Below, piece after piece: positions 1 through 7,109 of a stretch of DNA of 13,494 nucleotides (within the stretch, counting starts at the first letter, position 1; every line of letters begins with the position of its first letter). The notes under the pieces were generated by a model. That model worked only from the letters and a program-made list of their open reading frames with translations. It was not told the DNA's origin and made no database searches. The stretch comes from Pseudomonadota bacterium (GTDB lineage Bacteria > Myxococcota_A > Polyangia > Polyangiales > Polyangiaceae), in contig JAEYVE010000064.1 in NCBI GenBank assembly GCA_023432025.1, positions 1 to 13,494 of the forward strand, in the 5' to 3' direction. Position numbers and translations under genes: made by a program.

Positions 1-2
1 TT

Positions 3-50
3 GGGGTCGTAGGGGGGTCGCTGGGGGGTGTGAGGGGGGTCGTAGTGGGG
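3..50. repeat. G-run tandem repeat, 11-bp period (G-quadruplex potential)
   Basis: Five G-runs lie at 3-6, 12-17, 23-28, 34-39 and 47-50. The three central six-G runs begin exactly 11 bp apart and are separated by five-base spacers (TCGCT, TGTGA and similar). Four or more G-tracts with short loops match the usual G-quadruplex pattern on the plus strand. An 11-bp period does not keep reading frame, and plus frame 1 meets a stop early, so this looks non-coding. The repeat is cut by the window edge, so its full length is unknown. Confidence 0.7.
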
Positions 51-86
51 ACGTAGTGCGGGAGCACCGAGCGTCGACGAGCGGCG

Positions 87-665
87 GTGTCCCCCAAAAA
101 AAGCGGCTGGTTCGGGTCGCTTGGAGACGCCGCGGTGGGGTTGTCCAGGCTCGTGATCGGCGGCACGCTTGGACTAGTGAGACCAGGAGACCACCCCGAG
201 TTTTTCACGCGACCTCCGCCGGAAGGGCGCAGTCGGGAGAGCCGTATCGTCGTCGATCGCGAGGGGCGCTTTTGGCACGAGGGGCGGCTCGTGGAGCATC
301 GCGGCATGGCCGAAGCCTTTGCTTCGTGGATCGATCGGCATCCCCACGACGGGCGCTACGTGTTGAACAACGGCTACGACTGGTCGTACGTCACCGTCGA
401 GGACGCGCCGCTGACTGTGCGCACGCTGCACGGCGGGTCCGAGCCGTGGGTCGAGCTGAACGACGGCAGCCGGGAGCCGTTGGACGCTTCGAGCGTTCGC
501 GTCGGCGACGATGGGGTGACCTACTGCTCCGTGCGCGGAGGGCGTCTCATGGCGCGTTTCTCGCGGGCCGCGCAGCTTGCACTGGCACCGTACCTGGACC
601 AAGACAGCGAAGGACGGCTCGTGCTTCGGCTCTCGGAGCGCTCGGTGGAGGTCGACCGACGTTAG
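87..665 (+). CDS. DUF1285-like protein of unknown function
   Basis: This encodes 192 residues. The core at about 53-115 (VDREGRFWHEGRLVEHRG, then a block ending in TVEDAPLTVR) resembles DUF1285 proteins, which have a short 'D..G.WFHEG.P..' segment followed by a 'VEDAPF' strand. The second half (about 120-182) would be the second beta-rich domain of that family. There is no signal peptide and no clear membrane segment; residues 14-32 are only mildly hydrophobic. The start is GTG at 87, the first start after an in-frame TAG at 54-56. No good Shine-Dalgarno precedes it (GGGAG at 60-64 is too distant), so the true start could lie downstream. No molecular function is known for the family. It is separated from rimP by 369 bp and a terminator, so it is probably its own unit. 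The family call is from recalled sequence pattern and is moderately secure. Confidence 0.65.
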   Translation: MSPKKSGWFGSLGDAAVGLSRLVIGGTLGLVRPGDHPEFFTRPPPEGRSRESRIVVDREGRFWHEGRLVEHRGMAEAFASWIDRHPHDGRYVLNNGYDWSYVTVEDAPLTVRTLHGGSEPWVELNDGSREPLDASSVRVGDDGVTYCSVRGGRLMARFSRAAQLALAPYLDQDSEGRLVLRLSERSVEVDRR

Positions 666-675
666 CGGCAGACGG

Positions 676-718
676 GCGCCGCCGGGCCGTTTCGCGGGTG
701 CTTGCCCGGCCGCGGCGC
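676..718 (+). other. inverted repeat just after the DUF1285-like stop codon
   Basis: GCCGGGC at 681-687 pairs with GCCCGGC at 704-710 around a 16-nt loop, and GCGCC at 676-680 can extend by pairing with GGCGC at 714-718. It starts 10 nt after the stop codon. There is no T-tract, so if it acts in 3'-end formation it would be as an mRNA-stabilising or Rho-associated hairpin. A second hairpin at 780-802 (GCGGGC/GCCCGC arms) is followed only by GCTTT. In DNA this GC-rich, such repeats also arise by chance. Confidence 0.25.
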
Positions 719-848
719 GTTGGCCTCACCGAGACGAGCAGGGCAGGCGTTCTCTCCGTCTTTTCGAGCGCTTCGGGGTGCGGGCTGCCCGGGGGCGCCC
801 GCGCTTTGGGGCTGGTTTCGGGCTCGGCGTGAAGCGCGTCGTGGCGGG

Positions 849-877
849 TTGCACTCCTGGTCACGCTTGATTACATT
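849..877 (+). promoter_or_regulatory. possible sigma-70-type promoter for the rimP operon
   Basis: TTGCAC at 849-854 (3 of 6 matches to TTGACA) is separated by 17 bp from TACATT at 872-877 (4 of 6 matches to TATAAT), within the least GC-rich stretch of the intergenic region. Transcription would begin near 884, just ahead of the hairpin at 905-936. The match is weak and rests on spacing and base composition only. Confidence 0.25.
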
Positions 878-904
878 CCGCGCCGACAATTTGGGTGGAT
901 CCCC

Positions 905-936
905 ACGGGCCCCCGCAAGAGGGTCCGTTTTTTTTT
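905..936 (+). terminator. intrinsic terminator or attenuator upstream of rimP
   Basis: Arms 905-914 and 919-928 form a 10-bp stem with one G-U pair and one C/A mismatch. It is capped by a GCAA tetraloop (915-918, GNRA type) and followed directly by nine T residues (928-936). This is a textbook Rho-independent terminator. It may end the transcript of the DUF1285-like gene, although it lies 240 nt beyond that stop codon. It may instead act as a leader attenuator for the rimP-nusA-infB operon, since it lies only about 100 nt before the rimP start. Confidence 0.75.
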
Positions 937-1034
937 GCCCCGATTGTCAAATGGCTGGGCCGACCTTGCTCGGTTCTCCGCCGTCTTCCGGTGACTCGCG
1001 CGCGGGCGCCGGGCTTTTCGCCTCCGACTGCCTC

Positions 1035-1631
1035 ATGTCCATCGCCTTCATCAAGCTTCCTGGTCTCGACAGCGAGAAAATTTGCTCGTTGGTGGAGCCC
1101 GTCTTGCGCGCTCATCGCGTCGAGGGGGTGGAGCTCGTTTGGCGTTCGGATCAGCACGGTTGGTTGCTCGAGCTCACCGTGGAGCAGCCCGACTCCAAGA
1201 TCACGGGACAAGGTATCACGGTGGACTTGTGCTCGGAGATTTCTCGCGACATCTCCGCCGCGCTCGACTTGGCGGAGGCAATCGGTCCGAGCTACCGGCT
1301 CGAGGTCGGCTCGCCGGGCGTCGAACGCTCGCTGTATTCCCTCGCGGACTACCAGCGCTTCTCGGGCCAAGGCGCCAAGCTCAAGCTGGTGGAAATTCTC
1401 GGGGACGACAGCCCGTGGGTGGGGCAGCGGGTCCTCTTGGGGCAGCTGCTCGGGGTCGACGAGCAGGAGCGCGTGCTCCTCGAGACGGAAAAAGGCGTTC
1501 TGGGCTTTTCGCTCAGTCAAATCGAAAGCGCGCACCTTTTGTTCGACTGGAACAAGAGGTCGCGAGTGGCCGGCAAAGGTCGGCGTCCGTCCGCGAGCGG
1601 TAAAGCGCGCGCGGACAAACGGAGCAAGTAG
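1035..1631 (+). CDS. rimP: Ribosome maturation factor RimP
   Basis: RimP binds the free 30S subunit and assists its late assembly. The 198 residues show the expected two-domain layout. An N-terminal alpha/beta domain (about 14-95) ends in the family signature around YRLEVGSPGVERSL (88-101). An SH3-like C-terminal domain (about 103-172) follows, including GVLGFSLSQIESAHLLF. A basic tail rich in Lys, Arg and Ser (173-198) makes it longer than the usual 150-170 residues. ATG at 1035 puts the first helix where it sits in other RimP proteins. An in-frame ATG at 951 would add 28 low-complexity residues, and neither start has a clear Shine-Dalgarno. Its stop is followed after one base by nusA, so the two are surely cotranscribed, matching the near-universal rimP-nusA pairing. 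Confidence 0.93.
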   Translation: MSIAFIKLPGLDSEKICSLVEPVLRAHRVEGVELVWRSDQHGWLLELTVEQPDSKITGQGITVDLCSEISRDISAALDLAEAIGPSYRLEVGSPGVERSLYSLADYQRFSGQGAKLKLVEILGDDSPWVGQRVLLGQLLGVDEQERVLLETEKGVLGFSLSQIESAHLLFDWNKRSRVAGKGRRPSASGKARADKRSK

Positions 1632-1632
1632 C

Positions 1633-3270
1633 ATGGCAGGCGACGAATTTACGTTGATCGGCATGGTCGAGCAGGTCGCTCGCGAGAAGGGCATCGACAA
1701 GCAGGTCCTGATCGAGACGATGGAGGCGGCCATCCTCAAGGCGGCGCAGGCGGCCTTTGGCCCGACCCGTGAGCTCGAGGCGAAGTTCAACGAGGAGACG
1801 GGCACCATCGACGTCTTCCAGTACATGACGGTCGTCGAGGACGTCGAGGATCCGGAGCGCCAGCTCAGCGTCGCGGAAGCCAGTGAGCACGGCCTCGAGG
1901 CGGAGCTCGGGGAAGAGCTCGGTTTCCAGATTTTCTGGCACCCGCGTGACGCCGCTCAAGCCGCGCAGCAAGACAAGGAGTTCGGCGATCTGCTCGACAT
2001 GAAGCAGGCGCGCAGCACCTTCGGCCGCATCGCCGCGCAGACCGCGAAGCAGGTGCTGTTGCAGCGCGTGCGCGACGCGGAGCGCGACATCATTTTCAAC
2101 GAGTACAAGGACCGCCAGGGTGAGCTCATCCGCGGCATCGTTCGTCGCTTCGAGCGCGGTCACAACATCATCGTCGACCTGGGGAAGACGGAAGGCATCC
2201 TGCCCGGCCGCGAGCAGACGCCGCGTGAGACGTATCGCCCCGGCGACCGCATCGTGGCCTTCGTGAAGAACATCGATCGCGAGTCGCGTGGTCCGATGAT
2301 CATCTTGAGCCGTTCGGCGCCGCAGCTCGTGGAAAAGCTGTTCGAGGCCGAGGTTCCGGAAATCTACGAAGGCATCGTCAAGATCGTCGGTGTTGCGCGT
2401 GAGCCCGGCTCCCGTAGCAAGATCGCCGTGGCGTCGCGTGACGGAGACGTCGATCCGGTGGGCGCTTGCGTGGGCATCAAGGGCTCGCGCGTGCAGGCCG
2501 TGGTGCAAGAGCTCCGTGGCGAAAAAATCGACATCGTGCCGCACGACAACGACACGGCGCGCTACATCATCAACGCCATTCAGCCTGCCGACGTGAACAA
2601 GGTCATCGTCGACGAGGCCGACCACCGCATGGAGCTGGTGGTGCCGGACGAGAAGCTGAGCTTGGCCATCGGGCGCAAGGGTCAGAACGTGCGCTTGGCG
2701 GCGCAGCTGACCGGCTGGAAGCTGGACATCATCAGCGAGAGCAAGTTCAAGCAGATCGAGGAGGAGGCGCTGGGCGCGCTCCAGGAAATCGAAGGCGTGA
2801 ACGAGGAGCTCGCGCGAGCGTTCTATCGTCTCGGGTTCCGCGCTCTGGAAGAGGTCGCGGAGGCCGCCAACGAAGAGCTCATGTCCGTCGAAGGCGTGAC
2901 CAGCGAGGATCAAGCGAACGCGCTGCGCACGGCTGCGGAGAAGGCGATGGAGCGCATGCGTCAGGAGCGCATTCGTCAAGCATCGTCCGGCACGGAGCCG
3001 CTCACGGAGCGCGAAAAGCTGCGCTTCGTCGAGGGCGTGGGCGTCCGCACCCTGCAGCTCTTGGAGGAGGCAGGTTTCCGGACGGTGCAGTCCGTCGCCT
3101 CGGAGGACGCCGACCGCCTCGCGATTCGCGCCGGGCTCGGCGTGAAGAAGGCGCGCCGAATCCAACAGGCGTCGCAGCACTTCCTGCAGCACGAGGCGCG
3201 GGAGATTGACGCCGCTCGAGCTGCGCTGCGCAAAGCCCAGGTGTCGACGAGCGACGGCGGGGACGCCTGA
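1633..3270 (+). CDS. nusA: Transcription termination/antitermination protein NusA
   Basis: NusA binds RNA polymerase and nascent RNA and controls pausing, intrinsic termination and antitermination. The 545 residues contain, in order: the RNA-polymerase-binding N-terminal domain (about 1-135, with GRIAAQTAKQVLLQRVRDAE at 131-150); an S1 domain (about 160-227, GELIRGIVRRFERGHNIIVD); KH1 with the GxxG loop GIKGSR (281-286); KH2 with GRKG (347-350) in the family block KLSLAIGRKGQNVRLAAQLTG; and two C-terminal helix-hairpin-helix or acidic-repeat-like units (about 380-440 and 460-518). The length and the paired C-terminal repeats resemble proteobacterial rather than the short Gram-positive NusA. 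ATG at 1633 has GGAG at 1621-1624, inside the rimP coding end. In E. coli NusA autoregulates this operon, which makes the hairpin upstream of rimP notable. Confidence 0.97.
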   Translation: MAGDEFTLIGMVEQVAREKGIDKQVLIETMEAAILKAAQAAFGPTRELEAKFNEETGTIDVFQYMTVVEDVEDPERQLSVAEASEHGLEAELGEELGFQIFWHPRDAAQAAQQDKEFGDLLDMKQARSTFGRIAAQTAKQVLLQRVRDAERDIIFNEYKDRQGELIRGIVRRFERGHNIIVDLGKTEGILPGREQTPRETYRPGDRIVAFVKNIDRESRGPMIILSRSAPQLVEKLFEAEVPEIYEGIVKIVGVAREPGSRSKIAVASRDGDVDPVGACVGIKGSRVQAVVQELRGEKIDIVPHDNDTARYIINAIQPADVNKVIVDEADHRMELVVPDEKLSLAIGRKGQNVRLAAQLTGWKLDIISESKFKQIEEEALGALQEIEGVNEELARAFYRLGFRALEEVAEAANEELMSVEGVTSEDQANALRTAAEKAMERMRQERIRQASSGTEPLTEREKLRFVEGVGVRTLQLLEEAGFRTVQSVASEDADRLAIRAGLGVKKARRIQQASQHFLQHEAREIDAARAALRKAQVSTSDGGDA

Positions 3271-3281
3271 GCCCGAACGAA

Positions 3282-3296
3282 GTAACGACGTAACGA
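3282..3296 (+). repeat. short direct repeat between nusA and the ylxR-ylxQ fusion
   Basis: GTAACGA occurs at 3282-3288 and again at 3290-3296, separated by one base, in the 48-bp spacer after nusA. The spacer is purine-rich and leads into the weak ribosome-binding region (AGAGAAG) of the next gene. No function is evident; it looks like a slippage product. Confidence 0.4.
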
Positions 3297-3318
3297 GAGT
3301 GAAGTAGAGAAGCCGCGG

Positions 3319-3999
3319 ATGACCGTCATGACGCACGACAAACGTTCGGAGGGGAAGGTGTCCCCACGGGCGGTCGCGCGCGGAGAGCGGTCCTGCGCGG
3401 CGTGCCGCGCGCATGGTGGTGTTTCGTCCGCGGACGGAGCACCCCTGCTCGTGCGGTGGGTGAGGGACGACTCGGGTCAGGTGGCGCCTGACTTGGCGCG
3501 CTCCGCGTTCGGTCGGGGTGCGTGGTTGCACGCCACGCCGGGCTGCATTGCCAAGCTGAGCTCCGCGCTCTCACGGAGCTTTCGGGCGCCGGTGACGACC
3601 ACTCCGGAGCAGGGGCTTCTGCTTTTGGGCGCGGCGGCCGACAAGAAGGTGCGGGACCTCTTGGGGGCGGCGCGGCGCCAGCGGCGCCTGGAGCTAGGCA
3701 GCGTTGCGGTGGAGGAGGCCCTGGAACGCGGCGAGGCGCGCGTGGTCGTGGTGGCCACCGACGCTCGGGCGGCGGCCGATACCACCGGGGTGCGCCGCGC
3801 CGTTCTAAGCGGCAAGGCCTGCGCTTGGGGAAACAAAGAACGACTTGGCCGGATCTGCGGTCGCTCCGAGGTCGGGGTGCTCGCGGTCACGGAAGAACGC
3901 TTGGCGACAGCGCTTTTTGGGGCTATCGCCTTGTCCCATCTGCAGGGGGCCCTGGGGGCCTCGGGTGAGCAGGTGGACGTGTTGACGGAGGTTGAATGA
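3319..3999 (+). CDS. YlxR-YlxQ fusion (DUF448 plus L7Ae-like RNA-binding protein)
   Basis: This 226-residue protein joins two families that are separate neighbouring genes between nusA and infB in Firmicutes. The first part (about 18-90) is YlxR/DUF448, with CAAC at 26-29, the signature GRGAWLH at 65-71 and Cys76. B. subtilis YlxR, renamed RnpM, has been reported to bind RNase P RNA and modulate RNase P. The second part (about 105-205) is an L7Ae/YlxQ-like domain: KKVRDLLGAARRQRRLELGS, then a hydrophobic strand RVVVVATDA, then GNKERLGRICGRSEVGVLAVTE, which in the L7Ae fold contacts kink-turn RNA. ATG at 3319 is chosen, and ATG at 3328 is also possible. The stop overlaps the infB ATG (ATGA), implying translational coupling. 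Similar fusions are known in Alphaproteobacteria. The role in RNA processing or ribosome function is inferred from family and context. Confidence 0.88.
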   Translation: MTVMTHDKRSEGKVSPRAVARGERSCAACRAHGGVSSADGAPLLVRWVRDDSGQVAPDLARSAFGRGAWLHATPGCIAKLSSALSRSFRAPVTTTPEQGLLLLGAAADKKVRDLLGAARRQRRLELGSVAVEEALERGEARVVVVATDARAAADTTGVRRAVLSGKACAWGNKERLGRICGRSEVGVLAVTEERLATALFGAIALSHLQGALGASGEQVDVLTEVE

Positions 4000-6900
4000 G
4001 CGGCAAGCGGCGTGTCTACGAGGTAGCGCGCGATCTGGGTATGGATAACAAGGCACTCGTTGCCTTGCTGCAGACCTTGGGCGTCCCCGATGTGAAGAAT
4101 CACATGAGCGCCTTGGCTCCCGAAGAAGAGGAGCAGGTCAAGCGTCATCTGAATAAGCAAAAGGAGCCTGCTCCCGCCGAGCCACTGCGTGGCGCGGTGG
4201 TGAAGCGCCGCCCTGCCGTCGTGCGCCGTCGCAAGCCCGAAGAAGAAGGTGCAGAGCCTACTTCGAGCGTGGAGGCGTCGGAGGCTGCCCTCTCACCCGA
4301 GCCAGCTCGCGAGGCGCAGGTCGAAGAGGCCCCCGAGCATTCGGCTCCCGAGCGCGCCGCTCCTTCTGCTCCGGTGCAAACCAGCGAAGCTCAGGAAGAG
4401 CGTGTCGAAGCGCAGCCGGCGGCTGCGGCTCCTACACCTCCGCCGGAAGCGCCCGCTCCCGCGCCCGAGCCGGCCCAAGTTTCGGCGCCCGCTGCCGCGC
4501 CTGTCGAGCCAGTACCTGCTGCGCCCGTTTCCGAGGTGCGGCCTCCGCCCGGCGAAGAGCTTGCCGCGGCGCCCCAGATCCCACCAGCGCCGGCCCCCAT
4601 GCGTACCACTCTTCCCGCGGCGACTCCCACGTCGCAACCCGCAGCCGCTTTGCCCGAGGATTCAGGCGCCGCTCAAGCGTCTGGTGCACCCGAGGTTTCC
4701 GGCGCTCCAGCGGTTCCCGGCGCGCCTGAGGCTCCCGCCGCTGCCGCTCCGGCTCCAGCGCCTTCCGGCGCTCCAGCGGCTTCCGGCGCCCCCCAGATTT
4801 CTGGTGGTCCTCGGGTTTCTGGTGGTCCCTCTGGCAGTCCTCAGGTTGCTGCAGCTCCTCGGGTCTCTTCGGGTCCCGGCGCTGGTCCGGCAGGCGGTCC
4901 TCAGCCTTCTGGTGCTCCACCGGCTCCCAGCGTGGCGCCAGGTGCGGCTCAGCCGTCCGTGCCCCCCCGCCCTTCGCAGCCGCCAAAGCGCGGTATCGAA
5001 GTTTGGGAAGGCCGCCCCGGTGTTTCGATGCAGAACCACCGCGCGGGTCCACGTCGTGTCCAGTACGACGCAAAGGCTCCGGGTCCGTTCGGTCAGCGTC
5101 GTCCGGGCGGACCGCCCGGCGCTGGGCAGGGTCCTGGCGGTCGCATGGGCGGCCCAGGCGGAGCGCGCGGGCCCGGCGGCATGCGCCACCGCGGCATCGG
5201 GTCGTTCAGTCGCGGCAAGGGCGGCACCACCGTTACCAAGGAACGTTCCGCTCACAAGAAGGTCGTGCGCATCGAGGAGTCCGTGCTTTTGCAGGGTCTC
5301 GCGGGCAGCATGGGCGTCAAGGCGACGGACGTTCTTCGCAAGCTGTTTCAGCTCGGCATGACCGGCATCAACATCAACAGCACGCTCGACGCCGACACGG
5401 CGAAGATCGTCGCTGGTGAGTTCGGCTGGGAAGTCGAGGACGTCGCGGTCAGCGAAGAGGATCAGATCCAGGCAGCGCAAGGTATCGGCGGCACGGAAGA
5501 CAACGAGGAGGATTTGAAGCCTCGTCCACCCGTCGTCTCCGTGATGGGTCACGTCGACCACGGCAAGACGAGCCTCTTGGACGCGCTTCGCAAGACGAAC
5601 GTCGCGTCGGGTGAAGCCGGCGGCATTACGCAGCACATCGGCGCGTACTCCGTGAAGACGCCCAAGGGTCTCGTCACGTTCTTGGACACGCCGGGTCACG
5701 AAGCCTTCACCGCCATGCGTATGCGTGGCGCGCAGGCGACGGACATCACCGTGCTCGTGGTCGCGGCGGACGACGGCGTCATGCCGCAAACCAAGGAAGC
5801 GGTGAATCACGCCCGCGCGGCGGGTGTGCCCATCGTGGTGGCCATCAACAAGTGCGACAAGCCCGAGGCGCAGCCAGAGCGTGTGCGTCGCGAGCTGTCG
5901 GAGCTCGGGTTGGTGCCCGAAGAGTGGGGCGGCGAAACTCTCATCGCAGAGGTCTCGGCGCACACCAAGGCGGGCATCGAGGATCTCCTCGAGCGCCTGC
6001 TCCTCCAGGCCGAAATGCTCAACCTGCGGGCGAATCCGGACAAGCCGGCCGCGGGTATCGTCGTCGAAGCTCAGCTCGACCGCGGCAAGGGCCCTCTGGC
6101 CACCGTGCTCGTGACCGAAGGTACGCTTCGTTCGGGAGACGTGGTCCTCGCCGGCGCTGCGTTCGGAAAAATCCGCGCCATGCACGACTCTCAAGGCGTG
6201 CAGATGCGCGAGGCGGGCCCCTCGATGCCTGCCGCGCTCATCGGTCTCAGCGAGGTGCCGCGCGCCGGCGATCAGGTCTACGTCATGAAGGACCTGAAGA
6301 CGGCGCAGGAAATCGCCGAGAGCCGCAAGACCAAGGAGCGCAGGAGCCTCGCGCCATCGGCCGGCAACAAGCCGCGTTCGCTGGAGGAAATCGCCAAGCT
6401 GATGGCCGAGCAAGAGCAGCTCGAGCTCAAGGTCATCATCAAGAGCGACGTGGCGGGCTCGGCGGAGGCCGTCTCGGACTCGCTGCTGCGTCTCACCACG
6501 GACAAGGTGCGCGTCAGCGTGGTTCACTCGGCGGCCGGCGCCATCACCGAAAACGACGTCAACCTGGCCGTGGCGGCGGGAGCCATCATCATTGGCTTCA
6601 ACGCCCGTCCCGCCGGCAAGGCGGCTGCGCTCGCGCAGCAAGAGGGCGTCGAAATTCGCCAGTACAGCATCATCTACAACGTCGTGGACGAGGTGAAGCT
6701 GGCGATGGAAGGCCTCCTCGCGCCGAAGCTCGTCGAGAAGGACATCGGCAAGGCCGAGGTTCGTCAGACCTTCCGCATCACCAAGTCGGGCACCATCGCA
6801 GGCTGCATGGTGATCGAAGGCGTCATCAAGCGTGGCTGCCAAGCGCGGCTCATCCGCGAGGGCGCCCAAATTTGGGAAGGCAAGCTGGTGGGCCTCAAGC

Positions 6901-7031
6901 GCTTCAAGGACGACGCGCGTGAGGTCAAGGAAGGCTTCGAGTGCGGCATCAGCCTCGACGGCATGGAAGACATCAAGACGGGTGACATCATCTCGGCCTT
7001 CGAGATCGAGCAGATCAAACAAAAGCTCTGA
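3996..7031 (+). CDS. infB: Translation initiation factor IF-2
   Basis: IF-2 is the GTPase that places initiator fMet-tRNA on the 30S subunit and promotes 50S joining. The 1011 residues comprise: an IF2N domain (1-55); a very long Ala/Pro/Gly-rich linker (about 56-415) ending in a Gly/Arg-rich stretch; a second IF2N domain (about 425-485); and the G domain with GHVDHGKT (518-525), GGITQHIGA (543-551), DTPGH (564-568), NKCD (618-621) and SAH (654-656). Domain II, domain III (about 805-910) and the C-terminal fMet-tRNA-binding beta-barrel (about 915-1005) follow. All nucleotide-binding motifs are intact. GGAGG at 3987-3991 precedes ATG 3996, which overlaps the stop of the previous gene. The linker is longer than in E. 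coli IF-2 (890 residues total), as in other myxobacteria. Confidence 0.98.
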   Translation: MSGKRRVYEVARDLGMDNKALVALLQTLGVPDVKNHMSALAPEEEEQVKRHLNKQKEPAPAEPLRGAVVKRRPAVVRRRKPEEEGAEPTSSVEASEAALSPEPAREAQVEEAPEHSAPERAAPSAPVQTSEAQEERVEAQPAAAAPTPPPEAPAPAPEPAQVSAPAAAPVEPVPAAPVSEVRPPPGEELAAAPQIPPAPAPMRTTLPAATPTSQPAAALPEDSGAAQASGAPEVSGAPAVPGAPEAPAAAAPAPAPSGAPAASGAPQISGGPRVSGGPSGSPQVAAAPRVSSGPGAGPAGGPQPSGAPPAPSVAPGAAQPSVPPRPSQPPKRGIEVWEGRPGVSMQNHRAGPRRVQYDAKAPGPFGQRRPGGPPGAGQGPGGRMGGPGGARGPGGMRHRGIGSFSRGKGGTTVTKERSAHKKVVRIEESVLLQGLAGSMGVKATDVLRKLFQLGMTGININSTLDADTAKIVAGEFGWEVEDVAVSEEDQIQAAQGIGGTEDNEEDLKPRPPVVSVMGHVDHGKTSLLDALRKTNVASGEAGGITQHIGAYSVKTPKGLVTFLDTPGHEAFTAMRMRGAQATDITVLVVAADDGVMPQTKEAVNHARAAGVPIVVAINKCDKPEAQPERVRRELSELGLVPEEWGGETLIAEVSAHTKAGIEDLLERLLLQAEMLNLRANPDKPAAGIVVEAQLDRGKGPLATVLVTEGTLRSGDVVLAGAAFGKIRAMHDSQGVQMREAGPSMPAALIGLSEVPRAGDQVYVMKDLKTAQEIAESRKTKERRSLAPSAGNKPRSLEEIAKLMAEQEQLELKVIIKSDVAGSAEAVSDSLLRLTTDKVRVSVVHSAAGAITENDVNLAVAAGAIIIGFNARPAGKAAALAQQEGVEIRQYSIIYNVVDEVKLAMEGLLAPKLVEKDIGKAEVRQTFRITKSGTIAGCMVIEGVIKRGCQARLIREGAQIWEGKLVGLKRFKDDAREVKEGFECGISLDGMEDIKTGDIISAFEIEQIKQKL
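4680..4835 (+). repeat. degenerate 18-bp (hexapeptide) repeat in the infB linker
   Basis: IF-2 residues 229-246 and 257-280 are built from six-residue units of the form S/P-G-A/G-P-x-x (SGAPEV, SGAPAV, PGAPEA; SGAPAA, SGAPQI, SGGPRV). The underlying DNA repeats with an 18-bp period, diverged at third positions. The stretch around 4790-4935 also prefers T-ending codons (TCT, GGT, CCT), unlike the G/C-ending codons of the flanking domains. The segment is predicted to be disordered. Confidence 0.75.
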
Positions 7032-7042
7032 TGTCATCGGCA

Positions 7043-7068
7043 GGCGGCGGTCTCGAGAGACCGCCGCC
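7043..7068 (+). terminator. strong hairpin directly after infB
   Basis: A perfect 12-bp inverted repeat (arms 7043-7054 and 7057-7068, centred on TCGA) begins 11 nt after the infB stop codon. No T-tract follows, so it may block 3' exonucleases, cause pausing, or form one part of a compound terminator with the next hairpin. Confidence 0.5.
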
Positions 7069-7076
7069 GGAAGCTC

Positions 7077-7109
7077 GAAAGCGCCGACCCCTCGGGGCCC
7101 GGCGCTTTC
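7077..7109 (+). terminator. second hairpin after infB, probable terminator
   Basis: GAAAGCGCCG at 7077-7086 pairs perfectly with CGGCGCTTTC at 7100-7109. The 13-nt loop contains a further CCCC/GGGG mini-stem. The 3' arm ends in CTTTCGTCATTT, which is modestly U-rich, so partial intrinsic termination is plausible. A shorter repeat (CAGGGC 7131-7136 / GCCCTG 7140-7145) follows. Confidence 0.5.

Larger units (their letters stand above)
666..1034. other. 369-bp intergenic region upstream of rimP
   Basis: No convincing gene is seen on either strand. In Enterobacteria a tRNA gene (metY) precedes rimP; I looked for a cloverleaf with a TTCRA-type T-loop here and found none. The region holds GC-rich inverted repeats at 676-718 and 780-802, a weak promoter candidate at 849-877, and a strong intrinsic-terminator structure at 905-936. 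An AT-richer patch at 866-896 fits the usual position of a promoter in such DNA. Confidence 0.5.

Noticed and set aside
56..832. 258-residue plus-strand frame overlapping the DUF1285-like gene
   Set aside because: It is Arg/Ala-rich in the shadow frame, with no domain. The 87-665 frame has the family-like sequence.
666..1034. tRNA gene upstream of rimP, as in E. coli metY
   Set aside because: No cloverleaf, anticodon arm or TTCRA-type T-loop could be found in the interval.
895..1632. Extension of the nusA frame upstream to 895
   Set aside because: The translation is Ser/Arg-rich noise that overlaps rimP in another frame. ATG at 1633 has a good Shine-Dalgarno and matches the NusA N-terminus.
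1513..3531. 672-residue open frame on the minus strand opposite nusA
   Set aside because: The translation is Leu/Arg/His/Asp-rich without any recognisable domain. It mirrors the codon bias of nusA and spans several real plus-strand genes. It is an artefact of high GC3.
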